DNA of 64,000 nt from Nemertoderma westbladi (lineage: Eukaryota; Xenacoelomorpha; Nemertodermatida; Nemertodermatidae), in the NCBI GenBank assembly GCA_032718475.1, contig JAUCBJ010002827.1:1-64000 (forward strand), given 5' to 3'. The first letter of the stretch is position 1. Every line of letters starts with the position of its first letter. Shown piece after piece: positions 43,330 to 53,270 of this stretch. The notes beneath the pieces are model-generated. The model had not been told where the DNA came from. It was given only the letters and a program-made list of their open reading frames with translations, and did not search any database. The position numbers and the translations under genes were made by a program.

Positions 43330-43779
43330 AAGATGGGGCCTTGCCAAGGCACAATATAAATGAGTGATGTGGTTTGGATGGTCTGTACTGTCCGATAATG
43401 GCCTATCTCTCACTGTATGTTAGGTTATCGCCTAATTTTCCTACCCTAATTTCCTAAAAGTGCCAAATTCTGCTAAATTTCGTAATTCTGTCCGTTACTT
43501 AAATTATGTTCCAGAATATTTCTCCTACTGTTACCATAATTTGTCTAATTTTCTATTTTTATTTAATTTTAATATTTAATTTTATCCTACAACTGTATTA
43601 TCAATATCTGCTAATGGATTATTCTACTTTATAATCCATATTCTAGCCTACTCTATGGGCCTGTGCAGTACAGCAGTATGTATCGCGTGGCCTACACGAT
43701 TTATCCAGCTGTACCCACGTGCCCCCCTCTCGCTACCTACCACTAACTCTACTAACTTTCCAACTGATTTCTACTAATT
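43330..43779 (-). other. E2 spacer, no gene seen
   Basis: AT-rich sequence between ORF3 and the tandem repeats. CTTATAG just upstream of the ORF3 start (minus strand) could be a splice acceptor. Confidence 0.4.
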
Positions 43780-44345
43780 CTTACCATATACTATATTATA
43801 CATATCCTCCTACCACTAACTCTTACTACTAACGGTACTATACGTACCCTCTCACTAACTAACTCTCCAACTAACTCTTACTAACCGGTACTACGTACCC
43901 TCCTACTACTAACTAACTCTCCAACTAGCTCTTACTAACCGGTACTACGTACCCTCTTACTAACTAACTCTCCAACTAACTCTTGCTAACCGGTACTACG
44001 TACCCTCCTGCTACTAACTAACTCTCCAACTAACTCTTACTAACCGGTACTACGTACCCTCTTACTAACTAACTCTCCAACTAACTCTTGCTAACCGGTA
44101 CTACATACCCTCTTACTAACTAACTCTACTAAGGGTACTACGTACCCTCTTACTAACTAACTCTACTAACGGACTACGTACCCTCTTACTAACTAACTCT
44201 ACTAATGGTACTACGTACCCTCTTACCAATTAACTCTACTAATGGTACTACGTACCTTCTTACTAACTAACTCTACTAACGGTACTACATACCCTCTCAC
44301 TAACTAACTCTACTAACGGTACTACGTACCCTCTTACCAACTAAC
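43780..44345. repeat. tandem repeat (CTAACTAACTCT...GGTACTACGTACCCT)n in E2
   Basis: About a dozen copies of two related units: a longer one (TCTCCAACTAACTCTTACTAACCGG type) in 43850-44100 and a ~37-bp one (ACTAACTCTACTAACGGTAC type) in 44100-44345. Each contains the palindromic GGTACTACGTACC. The array replaces the space expected for the C-terminal end of integrase and the start of the ORF3 leader. Confidence 0.93.
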
Positions 44346-44459
44346 TTCTATCTGCCTACTTACCTATTGCGTATCTACTATGTACTATTACTTTCCTTTA
44401 TCTTTCTTTCTTTCTCTATTATTTTTAATTTTATTATTTTTTTTATATAAAAAGTCCTT

Positions 44460-45823
44460 AGTACGTCCTCTGTTACCATGTGGGTGTTCATTAACTTTGT
44501 CATCAGACGCTTGGAACTACCCACGAGTCTCTCGACGCATCCTAGAGTATGCGGAGCATACGGCGTCCTCCTCTCCCACTTCACCTGTCATCTTCTCATG
44601 GCTGCCCTGACTTCCTCCCCTTCCAGGATGTCCAAGGCCTCTGCTAGCTCGTTCTCCGCCCCCACAAAGTTGGTTCCGTTATCCGAGTATATTACTGCGA
44701 TCGTCCCACCTTTGCGGTCTCTGAACCTCTCTAGGGCATTGATGAATGCCGATGCGGTTGCGTTTTGGGCGAGTTCTATCCCTACCGCCCGCGTGTTATT
44801 ACATACGAAGATAATGCCGTAGCGCTTCTCCGTGTGCCGCATCACCTTAATCTTTATCAGCCCGAACATATCTACACCGCAGTGTGTGAATGGCGGGTCG
44901 TGCTGTCTCACCCTACTGGCCGGTAGTGGCGCCATCTCCTGTATGGCCCGCTCCTTTCTCGTCCGTCGGCAGGTCTGGCACTGCTCCACCACTGCCTTTA
45001 CCTTCTTCGTCAACTGTGTGATCCAAAAGGTCCTCCGTATCTCCGTGATGGTCCGGTTGGTGCCCCCGTGCAATATCGACTTATGGGAGTCCCAAATGAT
45101 CTGGTGCACTATCGGCGATTTATTAGGGATGATGATGGGTTTTGGTGGTATAATGAGGCTTTTATTATTTAGAACTCTAGAATTCATTACTAAGATTCCA
45201 TCGTCATTGAGTTGTGGCGACAGCGTGATCAGCTCGCTGTCCCGTCGAAGATGTTGATGTTTACCGATTCGCTCCACTTCGTCGCCGTAGCTCTTTCTTT
45301 GTTCGTAAAGGACCATGGCCTTGGCCGCTCCCTCCAGATCGACGTTTGGTTTGTTCTTGGTGTCTTGGCCGACCTCTTTTATGAAGTTCCCGAAGGCTCT
45401 CCAGTACGCCACTAACTTTTTGGTCTTGTACCAACTTGAGCTGTAGCTAAGGAGTTTGTCCGTCGGGTTATCGCACAGTTCTTCCGGTTTTGGTTGCACG
45501 TCCCTTATCTCCCTCACCAACTGGCTATATATCTCCTCGCCTTCTGAGTCTCCTCCCTCCTCCTCTAGTGCTACTTCCTCTGAGCCCGGGTCCACCTTCT
45601 TCATCGGTGGCCAGGCTGTCCTGTCGTTCAGGAATTGTGGCCCGTGCTGCCACAATACTTCCTTCTTCAAGAAAGTGTGGCGTGCCACGCCCCTCGATAA
45701 CAAGTTCGCTGGGTTCTCGTCCGCTGGGCAGTAGTGCCACCTTTCCAGCTCCGTCGTCGCTCTTATTTCGTCCACCCTTTTGCGACGAATATAGGGTATC
45801 TCGTCCTCTCGTTGTGTAGCCAA
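44460..45823 (-). pseudogene. E2 RNase H tail and integrase, C-terminally truncated
   Basis: The frame at 45823-44588 has HYCPADENPANLLSRG, the integrase HHCC region (SHKSILHGG ... CQTCRRTR), HCGVDMFGLI (Asp) and VIYSDNGTNFVGAE (Asp). After a frameshift, 44584-~44460 adds PHTLGCVERLVGSSKRL (Glu) and TEDVLRT. The C-terminal domain found in E1 and BEL-1 is missing. A phase change near 45780 (GCAAAAGGG) separates this frame from the RNase H N-terminal half. Confidence 0.85.
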
Positions 45824-46131
45824 CCAAGCACTACCATGGAGTCCGTCCAGTAGTGTGTCTCCTCTATGTTGGGAATAGCATCCATCAGGTAGGCTGTGGC
45901 CCTAACTCCTAACCTCGCAGCTGTCAACTCGAGTTTCGGGACCGATGCTGAATCTGGCGGTGTCGACTTTGCTTTGCTGAATGCAAGTCTGGGCTTATGA
46001 GCCCCCTCCCATTGTACTAAGTAGAGTGCCACTCCGTATGCCTCCAATGATGCATCGGAGAACATATGTAGATCCAGATTCGTCATGTCCCCATCCGGGA
46101 AATACACGCGTGGCATGCTGTATGTTCCCAT
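45763..46131 (-). pseudogene. E2 RNase H N-terminal half
   Basis: In the same phase as the RT frame but after an in-frame TAG at 46159-46161. HMFSDASLEAYGVALY gives the first catalytic Asp, PKLELTAARLG the Glu and YWTDSMVVLGWL the next Asp. The frame ends where the phase shifts near 45780. Confidence 0.85.
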
Positions 46132-46158
46132 CTGTTCTAAACTCTCTGTCCACTTGCA

Positions 46159-47940
46159 CTATTGTTTGCTGAGCTCTTCCGATACCTCTGTATCCCACTC
46201 ATCCTTTAGCTTATATACTTTCTTGAGTATTTGTTTCCCCGTGACTAGTAATGGGGATGCTAGGCGTAGGGGATCGTATATCCTTGCTATATACGATACA
46301 TAGCCCCTTTTTGTGTGGATGTCCGCGCCCTCCTGGCTCAACTGGTACTTCAACTCGTCTGTCTCTCGGTTCCACACGATCCCTAATGCCTTCTGCTGGG
46401 ACTCTACCCTTTTGTTCGCCATGTCCTGTCCCTTGGCTGTCGTGGGATTATCCATGGTCGACTCTGGCCTCCTGTCCTCTATGGCTTTCATGAACTCTCC
46501 CGAACTGGACTGGAACTTGGTCAGGTTGAACCCGGATCCTTTTAGGATGTCGCGAACCTCGCGCCCCGTATCCAGTAGTTCTTTAACCGTGTTTCCAGAC
46601 TCCATTCCGTCGTCTACATAGAAGCCGCGTCGAATCATATCGACGGCTTTGGCGCTATATTTCTCTTCTTTACCCTCTACTGTGTTTCTTACAGCCACAG
46701 TCGTCGTGAATGAGGACGACTTGGCACCCATATTCTGCTCCACCATCTTGTACATCGGTATTGTCGACGGTTCCTCATCGCCGTTGTACCATAGGAAGTG
46801 CTGACTGTCGCTATCCTCTTCCGTTACATGGACTTGGTTGAACATGCCTTCGATGTCGCAGGTGAAGGCGTGCTTCCCATTCCTGAATCTAAGTAGGACC
46901 TCGATCCCTGAGTTATAGATATTGGGACCCTCCAGCAGGTAATCGTTTAGGCATTTGCCGTCTGTCTTGGCCGATGCGTCAACTACCATCCGCAGTTTAC
47001 CTTTCTTTAGATCTAGAGCCACGTGGAGTGGCAGGTAATAGGTCCTGTCCGTGTTTGGTTCGTCGACCTGTAACTCTACGGCCCACCCTTTCTCGACATA
47101 CTTCCTAATCGTCTTATGAATGTACTCATTCTTTTCGGGGCTCCGTCTTAGCGTTTGCTTCAACTTACGAAGCCTCGTGAGTACCATTCCCTTGTTGTCA
47201 GGTAGCGGTAGTTTTGGTAGTTTCCATACCATCCCTATGGTATACCGCCCCTCGTCGCACCTCATCGACTCCTTTACGCTTTGTAAAGCCTGCTTATCTT
47301 CTACCGAGGTTCTGACCCCGGTCTCTTTCAATCCCTCAAAATCCTGCCTAAGCAGTCTTCTGAGCTGCTCTTCCGCTCCTCCATCTTCCATCTCCCGCAT
47401 AGTTCCCGCGAACATGCACCCTGATGTCTCCGACATCCTAAACGTTATTTTGCTTCTGATTGGGCCGCTCAGCGTCCACCCGAATGGTGTTAAAATTGCC
47501 ACCGGGTCACACTGCCTGTATTCGCCTAAGACCGTCTGCATTCTCTCGTGGGCCGTCGGGCAGTCCATTCCTACAATAATGGATACTTTCCTAACATCCA
47601 CGTCTGGTATTGAGAAGTCGATACTGTCTAGGAATTTGTATTGTTCGACCTCGATGTTGGTTGGTCGCCTGGCGTTGATATTTATCGACTCTATCACCTG
47701 GATGGGGTCAATGGTCGCCCCATAGTCGCATCCCGGTGCTATCGCTGCTATCCCGCACCGTCCAGTCCTCATCCTCAGGACCTCATCTTTGCTGGAGATG
47801 GTTGTTACCGCCATTCTACTTGGCCTCGTCCTCAATCCTATCTCTTCGGCCACCCAATTCTCAACCAACGTGAAGGCTGCTCCACTGTCGACCAGCATCA
47901 GTGTGGTTACTGATCGATTGCCTTCCCCAATCACCCGCAC
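46159..47940 (-). CDS. E2 protease and reverse transcriptase
   Basis: A 593-codon frame that looks catalytically intact. Protease: LMLVDSGAAFTLVE (D-S-G) and SIIVGMDCPTAHE. The linker TPFGWTLSGPI is typical of BEL Pol. RT: LRMVVDASAKTDGKCLNDYL, FTCDIEGMFNQVHV and GFYVDDGMESG (Y-V-D-D), then the thumb IYDPLRLASPLLVT. Relative to gag, pol is in the -1 phase and the pol phase is open for ~30 codons upstream of 47940, so expression by -1 frameshifting is possible, though no canonical slippery heptamer was found. The frame stops at TAG just before RNase H. Confidence 0.88.
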   Translation of the reverse strand: MRVIGEGNRSVTTLMLVDSGAAFTLVENWVAEEIGLRTRPSRMAVTTISSKDEVLRMRTGRCGIAAIAPGCDYGATIDPIQVIESININARRPTNIEVEQYKFLDSIDFSIPDVDVRKVSIIVGMDCPTAHERMQTVLGEYRQCDPVAILTPFGWTLSGPIRSKITFRMSETSGCMFAGTMREMEDGGAEEQLRRLLRQDFEGLKETGVRTSVEDKQALQSVKESMRCDEGRYTIGMVWKLPKLPLPDNKGMVLTRLRKLKQTLRRSPEKNEYIHKTIRKYVEKGWAVELQVDEPNTDRTYYLPLHVALDLKKGKLRMVVDASAKTDGKCLNDYLLEGPNIYNSGIEVLLRFRNGKHAFTCDIEGMFNQVHVTEEDSDSQHFLWYNGDEEPSTIPMYKMVEQNMGAKSSSFTTTVAVRNTVEGKEEKYSAKAVDMIRRGFYVDDGMESGNTVKELLDTGREVRDILKGSGFNLTKFQSSSGEFMKAIEDRRPESTMDNPTTAKGQDMANKRVESQQKALGIVWNRETDELKYQLSQEGADIHTKRGYVSYIARIYDPLRLASPLLVTGKQILKKVYKLKDEWDTEVSEELSKQ

Positions 47941-47945
47941 TGGTA

Positions 47946-50252
47946 CTACCCGATTAGTACCGTTCCTCTCTTCTTTGCCCCTACGGTGCTTGTTGCCATC
48001 GTCTGTCCTTTGCCTTGACCGAACTTAATTGGCGTTTCTTTGCATTGGTTGGCTCTATGTCCACCCGTCACACATCGAGAACAAACTTCGTTCCTCCTCG
48101 CATATTCTGTCTGATCTTCTCTGGGTAGTGCTTGCCAATATCTGCAGTTCATTGTCTGATGAAGTGCGTTCGCGTGCAATTGGCATTTGTTGTTTGGGTT
48201 ATAGCCGTCCTTGTATAGTGCGCTGCGTATCGCACTTGGATTTGTACCTAAGTCCCTACTGTTTTTATTGCTTGGGTTCGGCCTACTGGGTGTGTTAGGG
48301 TTGTGTTTATTTGTGTTGTTATTTTTCCCCTGTCCACTCCATGGTGCAGCCTTACCCCCGGCTACATGTGGACTAGCAGTCCCCTGCGTCGCCGCGTATG
48401 GCAGCGATTGCCTGAGCTTTGGCAATGCGTTCGCCGTGTTATGTTCTGGTTTCGGCCTATTGTATTCGGTCTTTGGTCCCTTTCCCAGGCTATCCTCGCT
48501 ATAGACTGGGTCTGTTATGATTTCGGCTTCGTAGTTAAGGAAGCTCGACATTTCTTCTAGGCCCGGTTCCACACCCTTCCTCTCTCGAGTGGAGAAAGCG
48601 ATCTTCCTCCACTTGTTGCACAACCACATCGGCAGTGCCTGTGCTATCGTGGTGATGTTGTTGGATGCGTTAAGTTCGTATGGTGCGTCCAGCGTCTTTA
48701 GCACGATTAGCGCTTTCTCGACTTTGTTCGCAAATGTCTTTATGCTAATGGGATTATCCTGTAGGCCACCCGATGTTATACCTCTCAGGGTCTGCCGGAT
48801 GATCTTGGCCGGGTGCCTGTACTCCCTGTCTAGCGCCCGCCATGCTGTCGTGAAGCCACCCTCGATGCCCTGGTACTGCCTCACGATGTCGTATGCTGGG
48901 CCTCCTGTATACACCTGTAGATATTTTAGGCACTCCGCCTGCGTCAAGTTCTTCGTCAATATCTCATTGCTATACATGCGCCGAAACTGCAGGTATTCTT
49001 CCAGCCTACTTCCATCGAATTTAAACGGCTCCACGGGTGGTAACTCGATCCTGGTCTTTAATGCATCAATTAATGTAGCCATTCCCATCGCTTGTGCTTC
49101 CAATGGGTTCGATGGATGCTGTACAGATTCTCCTGTTGGGTGCGGTCCGTTCGTCCTATCTGCTGCCTTTCTATGGGTTGGATATATCATAGGGGGTAGC
49201 GGCCCCCTCCATATTTCGGTGTCGCATGATCTGTTCTCGTCCAGGGGGTTCGATGTTCTTATTCCTATTGGAGTATATTGTTGATATCGCGATGGGGGAA
49301 TGTCACCCTGTCCCCCCCCCACCGGTATGTTTGATACTGGGGTTGATGGTAATATATTGGGGCCCATGCACCTATCCGCAATAACTCTCCCCTCCCCTGG
49401 ATATATGTTATGTCCTTGCATGCTGTAGTCATACTGCTGTGCTGGTACCGGTATAGGCCTATCCACTTCTGGCCTACCTACAGGTATATACTCCGCGACT
49501 TCCGGGTTTAATCCCTTCGTCCGCGCTACCCTATCGCCTACATTATCTCTTCCAGCATGGCCTATAGTATGTGCAGTAAGGCCTACAGTGTGTCCTGCAG
49601 TCTGTATGTGTCGCTCGGGATCGGAGTTTAACCTTCTCGAATAATCCTCCCCGCGGCTACCGTATTCTCGATCAGCAGGTATATCCCGTCGGGAAGTTTC
49701 TCTTCGATCCCCTCTACTGCTCTCGTCCTCGTACCGGTACACCCTGTACCCCTCTCTCGGTGCGTAGTACGCCTCGTCAGGTCGCGTCTCCCCAGGACGA
49801 CGGCAATCTCCCGGAGTTCGACCCCACTGACTCTCCGTCTCCATCTCTACTACCGACGGCTCGCTATCCGTCCTCACTTTCCTGTCGTTCGCGACGACAA
49901 TTCTTCTACTCTCTTCCCTTCTTCTCTCTGCAGTGCAGTATCCCCGCTCATGAGATCTCTCGTCGACCTCCCGGTTAAACTCCACTGTTCTTCTTCCCTC
50001 TTCTGATTGGGCTCGACGTCTCGTCGCTCGCCCTCTCGCGACGTCAACCTGTCTCTTTCTGCTCGATCGCACGCCGCTGGGGATACTCGTAATCCCCCTA
50101 CTATTCTCCATCGCCGGGTGCTGCGGTTCACCTAATTCGCCCCGCGCATTATCCGCCGACGCCTGTGGGGCACTCCCTGCCCCCCCCCCCTCTCTCGCCG
50201 CTAATCCCTCGTTGTGGGGCTCCTGCAGCCCCCCCCCCCCCTCACTCGCCAC
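47946..50252 (-). CDS. E2 Gag main part
   Basis: A 768-codon frame. Residues 1-370 are low-complexity, Arg/Glu/Ser- and Tyr/Pro-rich. The DUF1759-like domain starts near residue 400 with LPPVEPFKFDGSRLEEYLQF, followed by helical segments. A linker rich in Asn/Pro/Lys leads to the C-terminal Cys/His motifs CQLHANALHQTMNC and CSRCVTGGHRANQC, a CCHC knuckle. This is the full Gag core that E1 has lost. The frame is continuous upstream with 50928-50242 in another phase, so the original Gag was longer. Expected role: capsid and RNA binding. Confidence 0.85.
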   Translation of the reverse strand: MASEGGGGLQEPHNEGLAAREGGGAGSAPQASADNARGELGEPQHPAMENSRGITSIPSGVRSSRKRQVDVARGRATRRRAQSEEGRRTVEFNREVDERSHERGYCTAERRREESRRIVVANDRKVRTDSEPSVVEMETESQWGRTPGDCRRPGETRPDEAYYAPREGYRVYRYEDESSRGDRRETSRRDIPADREYGSRGEDYSRRLNSDPERHIQTAGHTVGLTAHTIGHAGRDNVGDRVARTKGLNPEVAEYIPVGRPEVDRPIPVPAQQYDYSMQGHNIYPGEGRVIADRCMGPNILPSTPVSNIPVGGGQGDIPPSRYQQYTPIGIRTSNPLDENRSCDTEIWRGPLPPMIYPTHRKAADRTNGPHPTGESVQHPSNPLEAQAMGMATLIDALKTRIELPPVEPFKFDGSRLEEYLQFRRMYSNEILTKNLTQAECLKYLQVYTGGPAYDIVRQYQGIEGGFTTAWRALDREYRHPAKIIRQTLRGITSGGLQDNPISIKTFANKVEKALIVLKTLDAPYELNASNNITTIAQALPMWLCNKWRKIAFSTRERKGVEPGLEEMSSFLNYEAEIITDPVYSEDSLGKGPKTEYNRPKPEHNTANALPKLRQSLPYAATQGTASPHVAGGKAAPWSGQGKNNNTNKHNPNTPSRPNPSNKNSRDLGTNPSAIRSALYKDGYNPNNKCQLHANALHQTMNCRYWQALPREDQTEYARRNEVCSRCVTGGHRANQCKETPIKFGQGKGQTMATSTVGAKKRGTVLIG

Positions 50253-50928
50253 CTATCACTTCCCTACCTCTCACTTCGTCTCTACACCCCTCTCTAGTCG
50301 ACGCACTAACTCTACTGCGGCTGGGTCTATTCACCCCCGCCTCTCCCTCTACTACTGTGTGGCCTACCAGGCCCCCCTCGGGTTGACTCAACCCTGCCAC
50401 TCCCTGCATACTAACTACGTGGCCTACCAGGCCCCCATCGGGCTCTCTCACCCCCGCCGCCTCCTGCCTACTGATTACATGGCCTACCAGGCTCCCGTCG
50501 GGGTTTCTCACCCCCGCCACCTCCTCCCTACTGATTACGTGGCCTACCAGGCTCTCATTGGGGTTTCTCACCCCCGTTGCTTCCTGCCTACTAACTGCGT
50601 GGCCTACCAGGCTCTCATTTGACGGGCCATCCGCATCCGCCACATTTATATTAATAGCACCATTATCAACACTGTTTACCAAATTATTTAAATTATTTTG
50701 CACATCTAAACTAGAAACGGGATTATTTTGTTCGTTCGAATTAAGATTATTATTTAAATTATTTTGCGTAATTATATTATTTGAATTATTTTGTATATTC
50801 GGATCTAAATTATTACTTGAATTATTTGGGTTACTATGTACGTTTAAATTGTAATCGTTCGGATTTAAATTACTAGTATCGGGCAAAATTTTATTTCCTG
50901 CAACGAAAGTTTGATTAGGGTTATCCAC
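50242..50928 (-). pseudogene. E2 Gag N-terminal repeat segment
   Basis: A 228-codon frame with an Asn-rich stretch (many NN and NPN) then five tandem 20-residue repeats (60 bp; SLVGHVISRQEAAGVRNP type) at ~50350-50630. It overlaps the main Gag frame by a few codons in another phase, joined near a run of C/G (50222-50240). It is probably a domain of the original Gag now separated by a frameshift in the homopolymer. Confidence 0.6.
50350..50630. repeat. 60-bp tandem repeat in E2 gag
   Basis: Five copies of a 60-bp unit marked by GTGGCCTACCAGGCTC at 50361, 50420, 50480, 50540 and 50600, in frame in the 50928-50242 reading frame. Confidence 0.92.
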
Positions 50929-51163
50929 TATGGTACTATTAATATTAATGTTTTCTACAGTATTATTATTATTACCCCCCCGCCGGTACGGTCACACCAG
51001 TCTTGGGTCTGTCGTCCGGTCCCTGTAAGTGGGGTATTAATAAATGTTTCCATAACTTCTGGCTCCTCGTAAACACTACCCGAGCCAGCCTCTCTCTCTG
51101 ACAGCCCCACCTGCGCCAGTTCTAGTCGGTGCTTCTGTTTCGCCTGATACTGCATAAGCCCCC

Positions 51164-52495
51164 TCAACCGGGCGTGCATGTCATCCCGCACACGCTTTCC
51201 CGTTCTCTCTCTCTCCCTGTCCTCTCGCATACTCTACTCGGCCAATTCCGCCTCTCTCGCAACTCTCTCAAGTCGTCTCGCCTCGTGCTCTTTTCACTCA
51301 CTCGCCCCTCTCGCCTCACGCTCTTTATGTTCATTCTCCTCTCTCGCCTCACGCTCTTTACGTTCATTCTCGTCTCTCGCCTCACGCTCTTTACGTTCAT
51401 TCTCCGCTCTCGCCTCACGCTCTTTACGTTCATTCTCCACTCTCGCCCCTCTCGCCTCTCTCGCCGCCTCACGCTCTTTACGTTCGCTCGCCTCTGCCGC
51501 TCTTCTTGCTCCTTCCTTTCCCTCATTCCTATTTCTTCACACTCCCTAAAGTTTCTCGCGACCCTCTTGGCCCTCTCTTTATTCTCTCTGGCCAGCTCTC
51601 TGTCTTTCTCTAGTAATGCACTCCCTTCTTCCAACTGCCTCTCTAATTCTCTCTGTTCCAGCGCCACCAGATCGAGCCAACACGCCAGATCTATTTCTAG
51701 CACCCGTCTTACTTTTGCGGAGGATGTAGCAGACTTGTCGGTCGCGACGGACTCCTACCGCCTTCCCGTCCTACTAACTTTCCCCCGCTTTCTGGAATTC
51801 TCGCCGACCGACGAGACCGAATCCTCGGGATTAACCTCGGATTCGCCCTCCTGCGGTCCCCTCCAACCCACTAACTTAATTCCCTGGGCATCGACTAAGT
51901 ATGGCCCTATGTACACTACACCAGGCTCCATAACCCTACGCCTACATTCCCACAGTTCGAACAGTTCGGTGGCGACCCCTCTCGCTCTCTCATTGGCTAG
52001 TTCTCCCTGCCCAAAGCGCACTAAATAATCAAAATGTTTATTCTACTCACCTAGCCGCTTCTCTAACTTCACCTGGTCCATCTTCGCCCCTTCTTTGGCT
52101 TCCCTCAGCTGTTTTCTGGTTGGGTTGTAGGCTCGTCAGAGCCGATCGCTGATTCCGACGTCCTCGTCGCCGACATCCCCTCTTTCTCTCCGTGTTCGGC
52201 GTCGTACCGGCGGCCCCACCATCGCTGTTCCGGTGGGCCGTCCATTGCCCTCGGCCTGTGGCTGGCCGGCGACATCGGTACGTCGACCGCCGTCGTGCGT
52301 CGACTCGTCTCTCCTTTCCCCCGACTCACTCGTCCCTCCTTGTGGGAGACAGCCGCCCTACGCTTGGGCTACCGGATCGTTCGGGGTTGACGAGTCCGGC
52401 GTCCTGGGTCGATACTGTCGCGTTGCGGCCTCGTGGATCGTTTCGTTTGTATCATCCGGGGTCCGCGGCGGTGTTCTTTCTCCCTCTAGACTCAT
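51164..52495 (-). pseudogene. E2 Gag start region with coiled coil, fragmented
   Basis: Pieces in several phases: a short frame from an ATG at 52495 (MSLEGERTPPRTPDD, 45 codons), 52329-52105, 52021-51755 (GPYLVDAQGIKLVGW) and 51703-51164. The last begins with a heptad-rich coiled coil (ALEQRELERQLEEGSALLEK) and runs into a 33-bp repeat (51305-51490) coding EREARxENERK in another phase. E1 Gag also carries a charged coiled coil, so this is read as the N-terminal half of Gag. Confidence 0.55.
51305..51490. repeat. 33-bp tandem repeat in E2 gag coiled coil
   Basis: About five units with core CTCACGCTCTTTACGTTCAT on the plus strand. On the minus strand each unit encodes 11 charged residues, which fits a coiled coil. 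Confidence 0.9.
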
Positions 52496-52552
52496 CTTTA
52501 ACTTCTTCTGGTGGCTGGCAGTCACAGTTTTGGGTAGCTGGTATTTTATTAC

Positions 52553-52839
52553 TGTGACGGGATCACAGGATCCCGACCGGTTTTAGTTTATTTACGCGTC
52601 CCCGCCGTGTGAGTGAAAATGAGTTTATTATCATTCCGATATTATTGGTGAATATAAAATATAGTTTGTGATTAAAGAACAGATAACACAGTTGATAGAT
52701 ATTGAGTGAATGGCAGACTGGATATATGAAATGGTTTGTGGCCTTACTACTCAGTCGATGCTTGCCCCCCATTGGCCAATAACCTAATTCTCGGCTCCCA
52801 CCTCTGTGGGAGTGTTTCCCCCTTGCTACCGACTGTACA
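52553..52839 (-). repeat. candidate E2 5' LTR
   Basis: On the plus strand it begins TGTGACGGGATCACAGG and ends CCGACTGTACA, giving TG...CA ends for 287 bp. On the minus strand it contains AATAAACTCA near its end, a possible polyadenylation signal, and it lies between LINE sequence (52840 on) and the first gag-like ATG (52495). No second copy is present, so the call rests on position and ends only. Confidence 0.4.
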
Positions 52840-53262
52840 AATTTAATTCGTGCTCTACATATTTTGGAATCTTGGGCTGATACTTGGCAATTGAAAGTTG
52901 CAGCTCATAAGTGCCATGTGCTTCAAATAGGAACTTACGGCCGAGATAATGGTGCTATTACTTACCAGTTGTGCGGTAGTATTTTGAAACTGAATGCATC
53001 GTGTAGGGACTTGGGAATTACCATGTGCAGTGACTTAAATTTTGACCTGTATTGTCGTGAACATGTTTCCAAGGCGTTCAAGATTGTAAATATTATTTTC
53101 AGATGCTTCTGTACAAATAATACTCGTGCCTTTCTCACTGCTTTTAAATCCTATGTACGACCTTATATTTCACCTCTGTTTGGTCGCCCTATCATGTTGG
53201 AGCAATTGATCTCCTTGAGCGGGTACAAAGATATTTTACGCGTCGACTGTGGAATTTGGAAC
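52840..53262 (+). pseudogene. CR1-like LINE RT, part after E2
   Basis: Open phase with ALHILESWADTWQLKVAAHK, CRDLGITMCSDLNF, HVSKAFKIVN and FKSYVRPYI, the RT thumb region of a CR1-group LINE. Relative to the left part (ending near 40600) the RT palm with the catalytic Asp residues is missing, so insertion of E2 was accompanied or followed by a deletion. The LINE is cut again at 53270 by the MITE. Confidence 0.8.
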
Positions 53263-53270
53263 ATGTAGGG

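Larger units (their letters stand above)
40692..52839 (-). mobile_element. E2: second BEL-like LTR element with ORF3, decayed
   Basis: A ~12-kb minus-strand element inserted in the CR1-like LINE. In its own direction: candidate 5' LTR (52839-52553), broken gag start with coiled coil and Asn-rich/20-residue repeats (52495-50242), gag main part (50252-47946), protease and RT (47940-46159), RNase H and integrase (46131-~44460), a tandem-repeat spacer, and ORF3 (43267-40692) carrying a SINE. No matching 3' LTR is found between 40600 and 41200, so the 3' end is lost or very short. Gene order and ORF3 match E1, but the proteins are strongly diverged, so E2 belongs to a different family of the same lineage. 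Confidence 0.85.

Noticed and set aside
43780-44345. CRISPR array
   Set aside because: Repeats are contiguous without unique spacers, and this is a eukaryotic retroelement.
45770-45790. Programmed frameshift at GCAAAAGGG in E2 RNase H
   Set aside because: It is not a canonical slippery heptamer, sits inside a conserved domain, and E2 has other random frameshifts; decay is the simpler explanation.
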